Positions 5,033-12,182 of a stretch of DNA of 12,656 nucleotides are shown piece by piece; the stretch's first letter is position 1; each line of letters starts with the position of its first letter. The DNA lies in contig JALTFB010000007.1 in assembly GCA_027007615.1 (NCBI GenBank), forward strand, positions 1-12,656. The letters are read 5' to 3'. The translations under genes and the position numbers were made by a program. This DNA is from Candidatus Shapirobacteria bacterium. Lineage in GTDB: Bacteria > Patescibacteriota > Microgenomatia > UBA12405 > UBA6130. The notes under the pieces are model-generated. The model was not told where the DNA came from, made no database searches, and saw nothing but the letters and a program-made list of their open reading frames with translations.

Positions 5033-6379
5033 ATGGCTTGGCGGCGGCAAGTTTTAACCAGAAATACCCGCAACTGGTTTTATCTTCACCAAAATCGGGG
5101 CCAGCGGATTGCCGATTCCAAACTATGGACAAAAAAACGCCTAACCAAAGTTGGGGTGCCTGTTCCCAAGGTCCTCGGCTTATTAAAAACAAAGGAGGCA
5201 ATCGATAATTTCCCTTGGGAAAAGATAAACGGCGGCTTTGTCATCAAACCGGTAAGCGGCTATGGCGGTGAAGGGATATTGATTGTTAAAAAACGGGCCA
5301 AATGGGCCGGGGAATGGTTTACCATGGGGGGACGAAAAGTGAATGTCAGCGATTTGCGCTACCATTCGCTTGATATCCTTCAAGGCAAATACAGCCTTCA
5401 CAACTTCCCCGACCGCGTCTTGATAGAAGAAAGGATTAAAATCCTGCCCCAATTCCTGCGCTTTACCCGCAGCGGAACGCCGGATGTGCGAGTTATTGTT
5501 TACCGCCAAATTCCGGTAATGGCCATGTTGCGCTTACCGACGGCGGAATCAAAAGGCAAAGCCAATTTACACCAAGGAGCTATTGGCCTGGGATTGGATA
5601 TGGCCACCGGCATTACCACTTATGGAGTCCACCGCGATAAGCCCATTAATGTTATTTATGACTTGCGCCGCAAGAGATTGGTAAAAGCTAACGGCTTTCG
5701 CGTTCCCAACTGGGAAAAGGTGCTGGCCACGGCGATCCGCTCCCAACAAGCAATTCCCAGTTTAAAATTCATGGGGGTGGATATTGTCTTGGATAAAGAT
5801 AAGGGCCCCCTGGTTCTGGAGGTGAATGCCCGGCCCGGCTTGGCTATTCAAATTTGCAACCGATCCGGACTGAGGGAGCGATTGCAAAGAGTGGAGGGCA
5901 TCAACGTCCGCAACATCCAACACGCCATTAACATCGCCCGGTCGCTCTTTGGCGAGGGCTTCGTAGACAAAGTGGACCCCGAAGGCAAACTGCGAGTTAT
6001 TTCAACCCTGGAAATAGTCAAGCTTAAAATCCCCGGCCGGCGCCAACGCGAACCGGTTTTAGCAAAAATCGATACCGGCGCTTACCGCACTTCCATCGAT
6101 TATGATTTAGCCAAAAAGCTGGGGCTTCTACATAAAGACAATGTCTTAGACTACCGCCACTACCGCTCTTCCCTGGGAAAACACCACCGCCGGCCTATTA
6201 TCGGCTTAACGTTTTGGCTGGGAAAACGCCGCATTGTCACCGCAGCCAATGCCACCCAACGCCAACGTTTAAATACCAAACTCCTTGTCGGCCGCCGCGA
6301 CCTGAGGGGATTTGTCGTCCGCGTCGGTGATGAATGGGAGGAGTTCAAAAAGAGGAAGAGGGGAATATCTTTGGTTTAG
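5033..6379 (+). CDS. Fused RimK-like ATP-grasp ligase and RimB-like aspartyl protease
   Basis: A 448-residue cytoplasmic two-domain enzyme. The ATP-grasp domain (about 15-300) shows FVIKPVSGYGGEG (69-81, Lys72 binding ATP), VLIEERI (129-135), DVRVIVYR (151-158), MGVDIVLD (247-254) and the Mg-binding LVLEVNARPGL (260-270; Glu263, Asn265). It resembles alpha-L-glutamate ligase-like proteins, which form peptide bonds through an acyl phosphate. The C-terminal domain (about 320-440) has KIDTGAYRTS (345-354; Asp347) and KLLVGRRDLRGFVVRV (416-431), the marks of the RimB / 'ATP-dependent zinc protease' family with a retropepsin-like fold. These two activities are usually separate neighbouring genes. 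ATG at 5033 is preferred over an upstream in-frame start at 4955, because it falls one base after the 7TM stop. The substrate is unknown. Confidence 0.85.
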   Translation: MAWRRQVLTRNTRNWFYLHQNRGQRIADSKLWTKKRLTKVGVPVPKVLGLLKTKEAIDNFPWEKINGGFVIKPVSGYGGEGILIVKKRAKWAGEWFTMGGRKVNVSDLRYHSLDILQGKYSLHNFPDRVLIEERIKILPQFLRFTRSGTPDVRVIVYRQIPVMAMLRLPTAESKGKANLHQGAIGLGLDMATGITTYGVHRDKPINVIYDLRRKRLVKANGFRVPNWEKVLATAIRSQQAIPSLKFMGVDIVLDKDKGPLVLEVNARPGLAIQICNRSGLRERLQRVEGINVRNIQHAINIARSLFGEGFVDKVDPEGKLRVISTLEIVKLKIPGRRQREPVLAKIDTGAYRTSIDYDLAKKLGLLHKDNVLDYRHYRSSLGKHHRRPIIGLTFWLGKRRIVTAANATQRQRLNTKLLVGRRDLRGFVVRVGDEWEEFKKRKRGISLV

Positions 6380-6391
6380 CCATTGTTTTTA
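6375..6391. repeat. 17-bp direct repeat, copy 1
   Basis: TTTAGCCATTGTTTTTA here recurs exactly at 6604-6620. This copy spans the stop codons of the ligase/protease gene and of the small minus-strand gene. Confidence 0.8.
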
Positions 6392-6612
6392 TTTGCTAAT
6401 GATCCAAAAGCGATGTTTCTTTTTTTGTTTCCCTGGATAGGGTTTTTCTCTAAAACGCCACTCTTTCTCATAGATGACCACATCGTTGCCCTTAAAAATT
6501 TAGCTCTTTCCGAATGATATCCTTCCTTCTCTGCGGCCCTGTTGGCAGAATCGGCCCAAAAGCCTATTTCTTCTATTGCAAGTTTGCTTAGCTTTTCTTT
6601 ATTTTTAGCCAT
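6376..6612 (-). CDS. Hypothetical protein, small charged ORFan
   Basis: A 78-residue frame from ATG (6610-6612), MAKNKEKLSKLAIEEIGFWA..., with no recognised family. The first half looks like an amphipathic charged helix (EEIGFWADSANRAAEKEG); no membrane segment or cysteine is present. Its stop overlaps the stop of the convergent ligase/protease gene by a few bases. Its start lies 42 nt after the enolase stop on the same strand, with a TATAAT (6648-6653, minus strand) between them, so it may have its own promoter or be read through from eno. Its first and last codons lie in two exact 17-bp direct repeats, suggesting that the 229-bp unit arose by insertion or duplication. It is more AT-rich than its neighbours. 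Confidence 0.55.
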   Translation of the reverse strand: MAKNKEKLSKLAIEEIGFWADSANRAAEKEGYHSERAKFLRATMWSSMRKSGVLEKNPIQGNKKRNIAFGSLANKNNG

Positions 6613-6620
6613 TGTTTTTA
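6604..6620. repeat. 17-bp direct repeat, copy 2
   Basis: Exact copy of 6375-6391, 229 nt away. On the minus strand it contains the start region of the small gene (AAAAACAATGGCTAAA). Confidence 0.8.
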
Positions 6621-6647
6621 ATTGATTTACAACACCATAATAATAAC

Positions 6648-6653
6648 ATTATA
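6648..6653 (-). promoter_or_regulatory. Candidate -10 box of the small ORFan
   Basis: Minus-strand TATAAT directly after the enolase stop codon, giving a predicted leader of about 30 nt. No good -35 hexamer was found inside the end of eno. Confidence 0.35.
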
Positions 6654-6654
6654 G

Positions 6655-7902
6655 TCATATTTCGCGGGCGATTTGCAAAAGCCGGTTATATTTCGCCAGC
6701 CGTTCGCTGCGCGCCAGCGCCCCGGCTTTAATCTGCGGACTTTGGCTGGCCACCGCCAAATCGGCAATAAAACTGTCGCAAGTTTCCCCAGAGCGATGGG
6801 AAATAGTGGTTACCCAGCCGGCCTTTTGGGCCAGCTTTATAAAATCAACCGTCTCGCTTAAAGTGCCAATTTGGTTGGGCTTTACCAAAACAGCGTTGGT
6901 CGCCGCCAGCTTAATCCCTTTTTCCAGGCGCCGGCAGTTAGTAACATATAAATCATCGCCAATTATTTGCAATTTTGCGCCCACGCTGGCGGTTAATTTT
7001 TGGAAATCCTGCCAAGCCTCCTCGTCAAAAGCATCCTCAATCGCTAGGAGGGGATAACTATCGGCCCAACGCCGGTAAAGGTTTAAAAGCTTAAGAGCCG
7101 TTAATTGCCGACCTTCGCGGCGCAGCCAATAGCGGCCGGCTTGATAAAGCTGGCTGGCGGCCGCGTCCACCGCCAGCTGGACGTCGCGGCCGGGCTGATA
7201 GCCGGCCTTCTTGATTGCCGCCAACAAAAGATCCAGCGCCGCCTCATTGTTGGCCAACGGGGGAGCAAAGCCACCTTCGTCGCCCACGGTTGTCGGCCAT
7301 CGCTTCCGCTGTAAGATTTGCGCTAAAGAAGCATAGATTGCCGAGGCCATTATCAGTTGCTGCCGGAAAGGAAGGCCGCCCCGGGGCACTACCATAAACT
7401 CTTGGAAATCCGTCGAGCCGCGGGCGTGGCGGCCACCGTTGAGGAAGTTAAGCATTGGCCGCGGCAGATTGGTAATCTTAATTTCAGAAAAATAAACTTT
7501 ATTAAGCCAACGATAGAGAGGCAATTGGTAATGGTTGGCGGCGGCGCGGGCAATCGCCAGAGAAATCGCCAAAATGGCATTGGCTCCCAAATGCGATTTA
7601 TTCTTAGTGCCATCCGCGGCCAACATCAGCTTATCCAGCGCCGCGGGGTTGTCAATCGGCTTTTGCCGGAGAATCACCGCCAACTTGGCGACATTGGCCA
7701 AAGCCTCGTTAACGCCTTGCCCCTGCCACTCTTGGGAATTACCGTCGCGCAACTCAACCGCTTCATAACGGCCCCGCGAGGCTCCGCTGGGCACCGCCGC
7801 CGCGCCCCGATGGCCATCATCAAGCTCAACCCAAACCCGCAGCGTCGGCCGCCCCCGCGAATCCAATATCTCCTCGCCGCCGATGCGTTTAATTCTCGTC
7901 AT
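6655..7902 (-). CDS. eno: Enolase
   Basis: Glycolytic 2-phosphoglycerate dehydratase, Mg-dependent and cytoplasmic. At 415 residues it is slightly short for the family (about 430), with trimmed loops. All key positions are seen: the loop PSGASRG (38-44), His159, Glu168 (DFQEF), Glu209 (GDEGGFAPP), metal ligands Asp246, Glu289 and Asp316, the catalytic base Lys341 (VKPNQIGTL), SHRSGET (368-374) and Lys392. The usual HAxNN loop after His159 reads HARGS, a divergent version. The ATG (7900-7902) overlaps the TGA of the upstream DUF4870 gene as ATGA, so translation is probably coupled and no separate ribosome site is needed. It is last or second-last in a minus-strand gene run. Confidence 0.96.
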   Translation of the reverse strand: MTRIKRIGGEEILDSRGRPTLRVWVELDDGHRGAAAVPSGASRGRYEAVELRDGNSQEWQGQGVNEALANVAKLAVILRQKPIDNPAALDKLMLAADGTKNKSHLGANAILAISLAIARAAANHYQLPLYRWLNKVYFSEIKITNLPRPMLNFLNGGRHARGSTDFQEFMVVPRGGLPFRQQLIMASAIYASLAQILQRKRWPTTVGDEGGFAPPLANNEAALDLLLAAIKKAGYQPGRDVQLAVDAAASQLYQAGRYWLRREGRQLTALKLLNLYRRWADSYPLLAIEDAFDEEAWQDFQKLTASVGAKLQIIGDDLYVTNCRRLEKGIKLAATNAVLVKPNQIGTLSETVDFIKLAQKAGWVTTISHRSGETCDSFIADLAVASQSPQIKAGALARSERLAKYNRLLQIAREI

Positions 7903-8234
7903 CCCTTGCTCTTAAGCTTTAAAAGCTGCTTTTCCGCCAATTTACCCACATAGGGAAGCCTGTAGTCTTCGCCTTTATAAGTTTTCCAAATTAACAGCAG
8001 CCAAAGGACAAAACCGGCCAGGCTTACCAAATTGGCTAGGAAAAATCCCAAAAACGGTATCCATCCCAAAACAACAGAGATAACAAAAAGGCCGCCGAAG
8101 GTGATGGTTGATTGCATGGCATGGAAACGCACAAGCTCAGATTTTTTCTCGGTAAGCAAAAAATAAATTCCCGTTAGAAAGCCCAAAAGATATGTCAGCG
8201 CCACCTTAGTATTCTTATTCTCGTTTTCGGCCAT
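7899..8234 (-). CDS. DUF4870 / UPF0132-type (Tic20-like) small membrane protein
   Basis: A 111-residue inner-membrane protein with three hydrophobic segments at about 12-28, 42-64 and 66-84 and a charged C-terminus (GKLAEKQLLKLKSKG). The family pattern is clear: ALTYLLGFLTGIYFLLTEKK, then VRFHAMQS (35-42), the IPFLGFF turn, and KTYKGEDYRLPYVG. The biochemical function of the family is unknown. It is the only gene here with a textbook Shine-Dalgarno, which fixes ATG at 8232-8234. Its TGA overlaps the enolase ATG. The coupling to eno probably reflects compact packing rather than shared chemistry. Confidence 0.85.
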   Translation of the reverse strand: MAENENKNTKVALTYLLGFLTGIYFLLTEKKSELVRFHAMQSTITFGGLFVISVVLGWIPFLGFFLANLVSLAGFVLWLLLIWKTYKGEDYRLPYVGKLAEKQLLKLKSKG

Positions 8235-8240
8235 TTTCTT

Positions 8241-8250
8241 TCACCCCCTT
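8241..8250 (-). promoter_or_regulatory. Strong Shine-Dalgarno of the DUF4870 gene
   Basis: Minus-strand AAGGGGGTGA can pair over ten positions with the 16S rRNA tail (one G-U) and lies 6 nt before ATG. It contrasts with most other starts here, which lack such a site. Confidence 0.8.
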
Positions 8251-8299
8251 CCTATCAAAATATATCTTCTTAATTTTAACAAAAATCGCTATTATTTGT

Positions 8300-9364
8300 T
8301 CAAAGCCAGACAGCCGCCAAAAGGGTGGTGATCGGCACCGCCAAAATAAGCCCCAAGCTGCCAACCAGGGTGCGCACTATTTCCCCGGCCACGATTTCAT
8401 AATTGATTATTTGCCCGGCCGGGTGGGGATCGCGCAAAAACAAAAGAAGAAGCGGCAGGGAAGCGCCCACATAAACCAAAATAAGAGTATTAACCATAGA
8501 GGCGATGTGGTCTTGGCCCACACTCATGGCCCGCCAATACAAATCGCTGATTTTGAGATTGGGGTTTGCTTTTTTCAGCTGCTGTATCACCGCCGCTTGG
8601 GCAACGGTAATATCATCCAAGACTCCCAAAATGCCAACAATTATGCCTGCCAAAAGGAGGCTGCGCATATTCATTCGGCCGCCATGGGCGATAAGGAAAT
8701 CATTGGCGGCTTCATCGCCCAGTCCCGTCAAATGGCCCGCATTGACAAAAATCACCGCCAGGATTCCCGTTAATATTAGGGCCAGCAGGGTCCCGACAAT
8801 AGCTACATTTGTCTTGCGGTTAAAACCGTGCGAAGGATAAAAAGTAAGGGGAATAATAACCAGGGCGCTTGAAATTGCTGCCAAAATCGGGTTCATGCCG
8901 GCCAATAAACGCGGCAAAAGGAACCAAAAAATAACCGCCCCCGAAGCGGCCATGCCCAATAACGATCCCAAGCCTCGCCAACGGGCCACCAATAGGGCGG
9001 CGGCGGCAAAAATCAAGAAGAGCCATATTAAAGCCGAGCGGCGGATATAATCCAAGACGTAAAAATGGGCTTGGCCTCGGTTGTCTTTTTCATAGCGGAC
9101 CAAAAGCTTGTCGCCGCGGCGGTAGCGGGGCAAATTGCTTACCGGAGCTTGGCCGGTAGTTAGGCTAATAACCTTGCCCTTCAAAGAGCCTTTGGTAACC
9201 AGAAGCTGCAGCTGTTGCCAAAACTGCCGCCGGCCGTTAACCTGGTGGGTGCCTTGGGCCGCCACCGCCGCCACCTGCGTTTCCAACTGCTCCTCATAGG
9301 CCGAAACCGGCCGGGGCAACAGCAGCCAAAATAACAATCCCCAGAAAATTATTTTTCGCGCCAT
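8300..9364 (-). CDS. YibE/F family membrane protein
   Basis: A 354-residue integral membrane protein. It has a signal peptide (1-22, cleavage expected after VSA), an outside region of about 85 residues resembling a small beta domain (KGKVISLTTGQ... YRRGDKLLVRY), then about eight membrane segments from residue 108. Diagnostic YibE/F motifs are LGVLDDITVAQAA (246-258), the ANPNLKISDLYWRAM stretch (266-280) and GQDHIASMVNTLILVYVGAS (283-302), ending with EIVRTLVGSLGLILAVP. The family's molecular role is not established; a transporter is often proposed. A TATTAT -10 (9375-9380, minus strand) lies 10 nt before ATG, giving a very short leader. The DUF4870 gene follows 65 nt downstream on the same strand. 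Confidence 0.9.
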   Translation of the reverse strand: MARKIIFWGLLFWLLLPRPVSAYEEQLETQVAAVAAQGTHQVNGRRQFWQQLQLLVTKGSLKGKVISLTTGQAPVSNLPRYRRGDKLLVRYEKDNRGQAHFYVLDYIRRSALIWLFLIFAAAALLVARWRGLGSLLGMAASGAVIFWFLLPRLLAGMNPILAAISSALVIIPLTFYPSHGFNRKTNVAIVGTLLALILTGILAVIFVNAGHLTGLGDEAANDFLIAHGGRMNMRSLLLAGIIVGILGVLDDITVAQAAVIQQLKKANPNLKISDLYWRAMSVGQDHIASMVNTLILVYVGASLPLLLLFLRDPHPAGQIINYEIVAGEIVRTLVGSLGLILAVPITTLLAAVWL

Positions 9365-9374
9365 TATTTTAAGG

Positions 9375-9380
9375 ATAATA
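9375..9380 (-). promoter_or_regulatory. Candidate -10 box of the YibE/F gene
   Basis: Minus-strand TATTAT followed by 10 nt and ATG, predicting a leader of about 3-4 nt. The best -35-like hexamer, TTGGCA (9402-9407), is 21 nt away, which is too far for a standard promoter. Confidence 0.4.
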
Positions 9381-9508
9381 CAAGCGGCCGCCGACTTCCA
9401 GTGCCAAAATAAAATTCCAATTTACAAATCACAAGAAACAGGCCTCAATAACCAATGGCCAGATTACAAACAGAAAAGCAGGTTATCCTGATTTTCCCGC
9501 CCCATGTC

Positions 9509-9564
9509 ATCCTGAACTTGTTTACCCAGCTCCGACACATGTCGGGGCCTTGGGGGTTCAGCAT
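9509..9564. repeat. Nested inverted repeat (REP-like) in the 288-nt spacer 9365-9652
   Basis: Three concentric arm pairs: ATCCTGAAC (9509-9517) with GTTCAGCAT (9556-9564, one mismatch), CCCA (9525-9528) with TGGG (9551-9554), and CCGACA (9532-9537) with TGTCGG (9540-9545). As DNA or RNA it folds into one long imperfect hairpin. It resembles intergenic REP-like elements and could act as the transcription end of the M50 gene. The rest of the spacer shows no gene; a plus-strand frame of 75 codons across it looks like non-coding translation. Confidence 0.65.
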
Positions 9565-9652
9565 CTTCAATGGATGGTGTATTCACAATAGCAACAACAC
9601 ACCCGCTGGGGATGATAGGAAGTGTTGGGGCATTTTTTTCTTGTTTCTATGC

Positions 9653-10768
9653 TTAAATCCAATGGAGGTCGTGGAATGTTAAAACCGCCAACAGCCCCAA
9701 TAGAAAAAGCAGGCCTATTTGGTTGATAATCATTTTAAATTTGACGCTAAGCCGCCGCCGAGTGACCATTTCTATTAAAATCAAAACCAGCTGGCCGCCG
9801 TCAAGCGCCGGCAAAGGCAAAATATTAATAATTGCCAAATTTATCGAGAGAATGCCAAAAAAATGCAGCCAAGCCAGCCAGCCGGATTGGTGCTGAATTT
9901 GTTGGCTGATTTGGTAAACACCCAAAGGGCCGGCAATGCCCTGCGGGGCATGGCCCCTTCCTATCTGGACTGTCATTTGACCCAGGCCGCGGAAAATTTC
10001 CCGCCCCCAAAAAAAAGATTCCCGCAAGCCGGCCCAAACTCCCAAAAAAGACCGTTGCCAAATCGGCGGTTGGGCAATAATTTGATTGCTTATAACCACT
10101 CCCAGAGCTCCTTGCCCTGCTGGCGGCCGGCGGCGCGCCAAAACCGGCCGGCGATAGCAGTGGGGAGTAGGGCTAGAGACAGGACATAAGACCGATTGCC
10201 ATGAAGGCCGCGGGGATGCTGTTGCAAGCAAAAGCTTCACTTTTAAACCCTTATCTTTCTTAACCAGGCTGATTAGAGATGCCGGAGTGGCCGCCTTTTG
10301 GCCATCCACTTTTAAAATATAGTCTCCGCTGGTAATTCCCGCTGCCGCCGCCGGTGAATCCGGAACCACGGCGGTAACCTTTACCCAAGGGATTTTCTGG
10401 GGAATGCCAAGCTTGGTATAAACAAAAGCAAAAATGATAATTCCTGTCAGCAAATTCATCAGCACCCCGGCGCTGATAATTAAAAGCCTTTTGGCGGCCG
10501 GCTGGCTAAAGAAAGCCCGCCCCAGCAACCGCGGCGCCGTTTTTAAATTATCTTCATTCTCGCCAAAAAGCTTGACGTAACCGCCAATGGGTATCAAATT
10601 AAGGCTATAAAGCGTTTCGCCTATTCTTTTGGCAATTAATCTTGGCGGAAAACCAATGTTAAATTCTTCCACCAAAACGCCGCTTTTTTTAGCCGCCAGA
10701 AAATGGCCAAACTCGTGGGCGGTAATAATAGCCGTCAAAAAAATGATAAACGCCAAAATGCCAAGCAT
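9653..10768 (-). CDS. rseP: M50 site-2 protease (RseP-type, PDZ-containing)
   Basis: Intramembrane zinc metalloprotease that cleaves membrane-bound regulators or signal-peptide remnants. At 371 residues it is about family length. The first membrane segment carries HEFGH (18-22; His18, Glu19, His22). IPIGGYVKLFGE (60-71) is the family beta-loop, a membrane segment spans about 97-117, and a PDZ domain lies at about 126-225 (PDSPAAAAGITSGDYILKVDG). The second active-site motif NILPLPALDGG (315-325; Asp323) is followed by a last membrane helix (about 350-365). Residues 182-217 of the PDZ tail are unusually Pro/Arg/Cys-rich and poorly family-like. Start ATG (10766-10768) lies 6 nt after a minus-strand TACAAT, suggesting a leaderless mRNA. 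Which substrate it cleaves here is not shown. Confidence 0.92.
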   Translation of the reverse strand: MLGILAFIIFLTAIITAHEFGHFLAAKKSGVLVEEFNIGFPPRLIAKRIGETLYSLNLIPIGGYVKLFGENEDNLKTAPRLLGRAFFSQPAAKRLLIISAGVLMNLLTGIIIFAFVYTKLGIPQKIPWVKVTAVVPDSPAAAAGITSGDYILKVDGQKAATPASLISLVKKDKGLKVKLLLATASPRPSWQSVLCPVSSPTPHCYRRPVLARRRPPAGQGALGVVISNQIIAQPPIWQRSFLGVWAGLRESFFWGREIFRGLGQMTVQIGRGHAPQGIAGPLGVYQISQQIQHQSGWLAWLHFFGILSINLAIINILPLPALDGGQLVLILIEMVTRRRLSVKFKMIINQIGLLFLLGLLAVLTFHDLHWI

Positions 10769-10774
10769 GTTTTA

Positions 10775-10780
10775 ATTGTA
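10775..10780 (-). promoter_or_regulatory. -10 box of the M50 gene, leaderless configuration
   Basis: Minus-strand TACAAT, then TAAAAC, then ATG. Predicted initiation falls at or within a base or two of the start codon. No clear -35 hexamer. Confidence 0.5.
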
Positions 10781-10824
10781 ACAGATAAAAATTTCGCAAT
10801 TGCCCGAAAACTGCGTTACCCGAC

Positions 10825-10859
10825 TTGACAATTATCCCACTTTCCTGGTTTAATACAAT
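10825..10859 (+). promoter_or_regulatory. Promoter of the Ig-like / exonuclease III operon
   Basis: A perfect TTGACA (10825-10830) is followed after 18 nt by TTTAAT (10849-10854); a second box, TACAAT (10854-10859), ends 5 nt before ATG at 10865. Either box predicts a leader of 0-4 nt. Confidence 0.6.
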
Positions 10860-10864
10860 TAACA

Positions 10865-11371
10865 ATGAACTCTGTGCGACCGACCGGTTCGCCGTTAAAA
10901 GCTAAGCCTTCTTCGCCCCCTAATAAAAACAATAAATGGCCGGAAATAGCGCTTATTATCGCTGGGCTTATTGTTCTTTTTGCCATCGCCAATTACGCTG
11001 TGCCTCGATTGCTAATTACTCTGACCCGGGCCGCCCGATCACGCCACTATTCGCCTACCAATTCTTATGTTTTTGCCGCTCCGATTGTAGCCCAAGCCGA
11101 CGGCAAGCAAAAAATTCAAGTCAATGTTTTTCTTCTGGGCCAGAAAGGTTATGGAGTGAAAAACCAGAATGTCCGATTAATCGTGCAGCCCCTCCATGGA
11201 GAACAGATATTGCCGCAAATTAAGGCTGTTAGGCCAATAACCGACGAACAAGGCCAAGCGGTATTTATCCTCACCGCCAGCAAGCCGGGCTCTTTTAAAA
11301 TAGGTGCCTCCGTAGCCGGTATTCCCCTTGGCCAATCCACACGAGTTATCTTTAGATCCGCCGGCCGGTGA
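10865..11371 (+). CDS. Membrane-anchored protein with a bacterial Ig-like (Big_1-type) domain
   Basis: A 168-residue protein with a short Pro/Lys-rich cytoplasmic N-terminus (1-25), one membrane helix (about 27-48) and an outside domain. Residues about 67-163 fit a group 1 bacterial Ig-like fold: IQVNVFLLGQKGYGVKNQNV (strands A-C with the turn), PITDEQGQAVFILTASKPGS (124-143, the TDxxGxAxFxL signature), then FKIGASVAG and STRVIF as last strands. Such domains are usually adhesive or structural parts of surface proteins; here a single domain is tethered. Its TGA overlaps the GTG start of the exonuclease III gene (GTGA), so the two are translationally coupled though functionally unrelated. The specific role is unknown. 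Confidence 0.7.
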   Translation: MNSVRPTGSPLKAKPSSPPNKNNKWPEIALIIAGLIVLFAIANYAVPRLLITLTRAARSRHYSPTNSYVFAAPIVAQADGKQKIQVNVFLLGQKGYGVKNQNVRLIVQPLHGEQILPQIKAVRPITDEQGQAVFILTASKPGSFKIGASVAGIPLGQSTRVIFRSAGR

Positions 11372-12142
11372 AATTCCTTTCCTGGAACGTTAACGGTTTG
11401 CGCAGCGTTTACCGGCACAATTTCAGCAATTTTTTAAAAGACCAACAACCAGACGTGCTCGCCGTTCAAGAAATAAAAGCCCGGCGTCAAGATTTGCCTC
11501 CGGACATCTTGCATCCGCCCCAATATCATTTTTACATGCACGCCGCCCAGCGGCCGGGTTACAGCGGCACCGCTATTTATAGCCGCCAAAAGGCATCAAG
11601 AATCATAACCAGGCTTGGCCACCGGCGGTTTGATAACGAAGGGCGCTTGCTGGCATTGGAATTCGCCAATTATATTTTTGCCAGCCTTTATCTGCCGCAC
11701 GGCAAAAGGGATAAAGGTGATCTCGATTATAAACTAACTGCTTACAAACTTTTAGAGAAAAAGGTTTTTCTTTGGCGGCAGCGCAAACCGGTTATCCTGG
11801 GTGGCGATTTTAATGTCGCCAAAGAAGAAATCGACTTGGCCCGCCCCCCAGCAAAACCAAAAAAACATTATGTTTACCCCCAATGAAAGGTCCGCCTTGG
11901 CTAACTTGCTAAAAACCGGTTTAATCGACAGTTTTCGCCATTTCCACCGCCAGCCCGGCCATTACAGCTGGTGGCCTTATTATCGCCAGGCTCGGCCACG
12001 CAATTTAGGTTGGCGCATCGATTATTTTCTAATTGACCAAAGGTTGCTTCCATATTTGCAGGACGGCTTCATTCTGTCTAAGGTCATGGGCTCCGACCAT
12101 TGCCCGGTGGGAATAAAGATCAAAAATTTCCCAAAATCATAG
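11368..12142 (+). pseudogene. xthA: Exonuclease III (AP endonuclease), split by a +1 frameshift
   Basis: Base-excision-repair enzyme: 3'-5' exonuclease and AP endonuclease of the EEP fold. The first frame runs from GTG 11368 to TGA at 11884-11886 (172 codons), with SWNVNGLRS (5-13), QEIKA (Glu35), PGYSGTAIYS and LGGDFNVAKEEIDLARP (Asp147, Asn149). The rest continues in the next frame to TAG at 12140-12142: FTPNERSALANLL, GHYSWWPY, NLGWRIDYFLI and GSDHCPVGI with the catalytic Asp and His. Dropping one C from the run at 11844-11849 restores LARPQQNQKN and one 257-residue protein, the normal length. The extra base may be a sequencing error, a real mutation, or a CCC-C shift site. The truncated first frame alone lacks essential residues. 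Confidence 0.9.
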
Positions 12143-12153
12143 CCGCAACATTA

Positions 12154-12182
12154 TTGTAAATTGTGGAAAACTAAGGTAGAAT
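12154..12182 (+). promoter_or_regulatory. Candidate dnaA promoter
   Basis: TTGTAA (12154-12159), 17 nt, then TAGAAT (12177-12182). Initiation near 12189 would give a leader of about 30 nt. A DnaA-box-like site lies inside the spacer, the classical place for autorepression. Confidence 0.5.
12162..12170 (-). promoter_or_regulatory. DnaA-box-like nonamer upstream of dnaA
   Basis: Minus-strand TTTTCCACA, one base from the consensus TTATCCACA, between the presumed -35 and -10 of dnaA. A single box in a 78-nt spacer does not establish an origin here; the origin may lie beyond the right edge. Confidence 0.5.

Noticed and set aside
9455..9682. Plus-strand 75-codon frame
   Set aside because: It crosses the inverted repeat and ends inside the M50 gene; composition is not protein-like.
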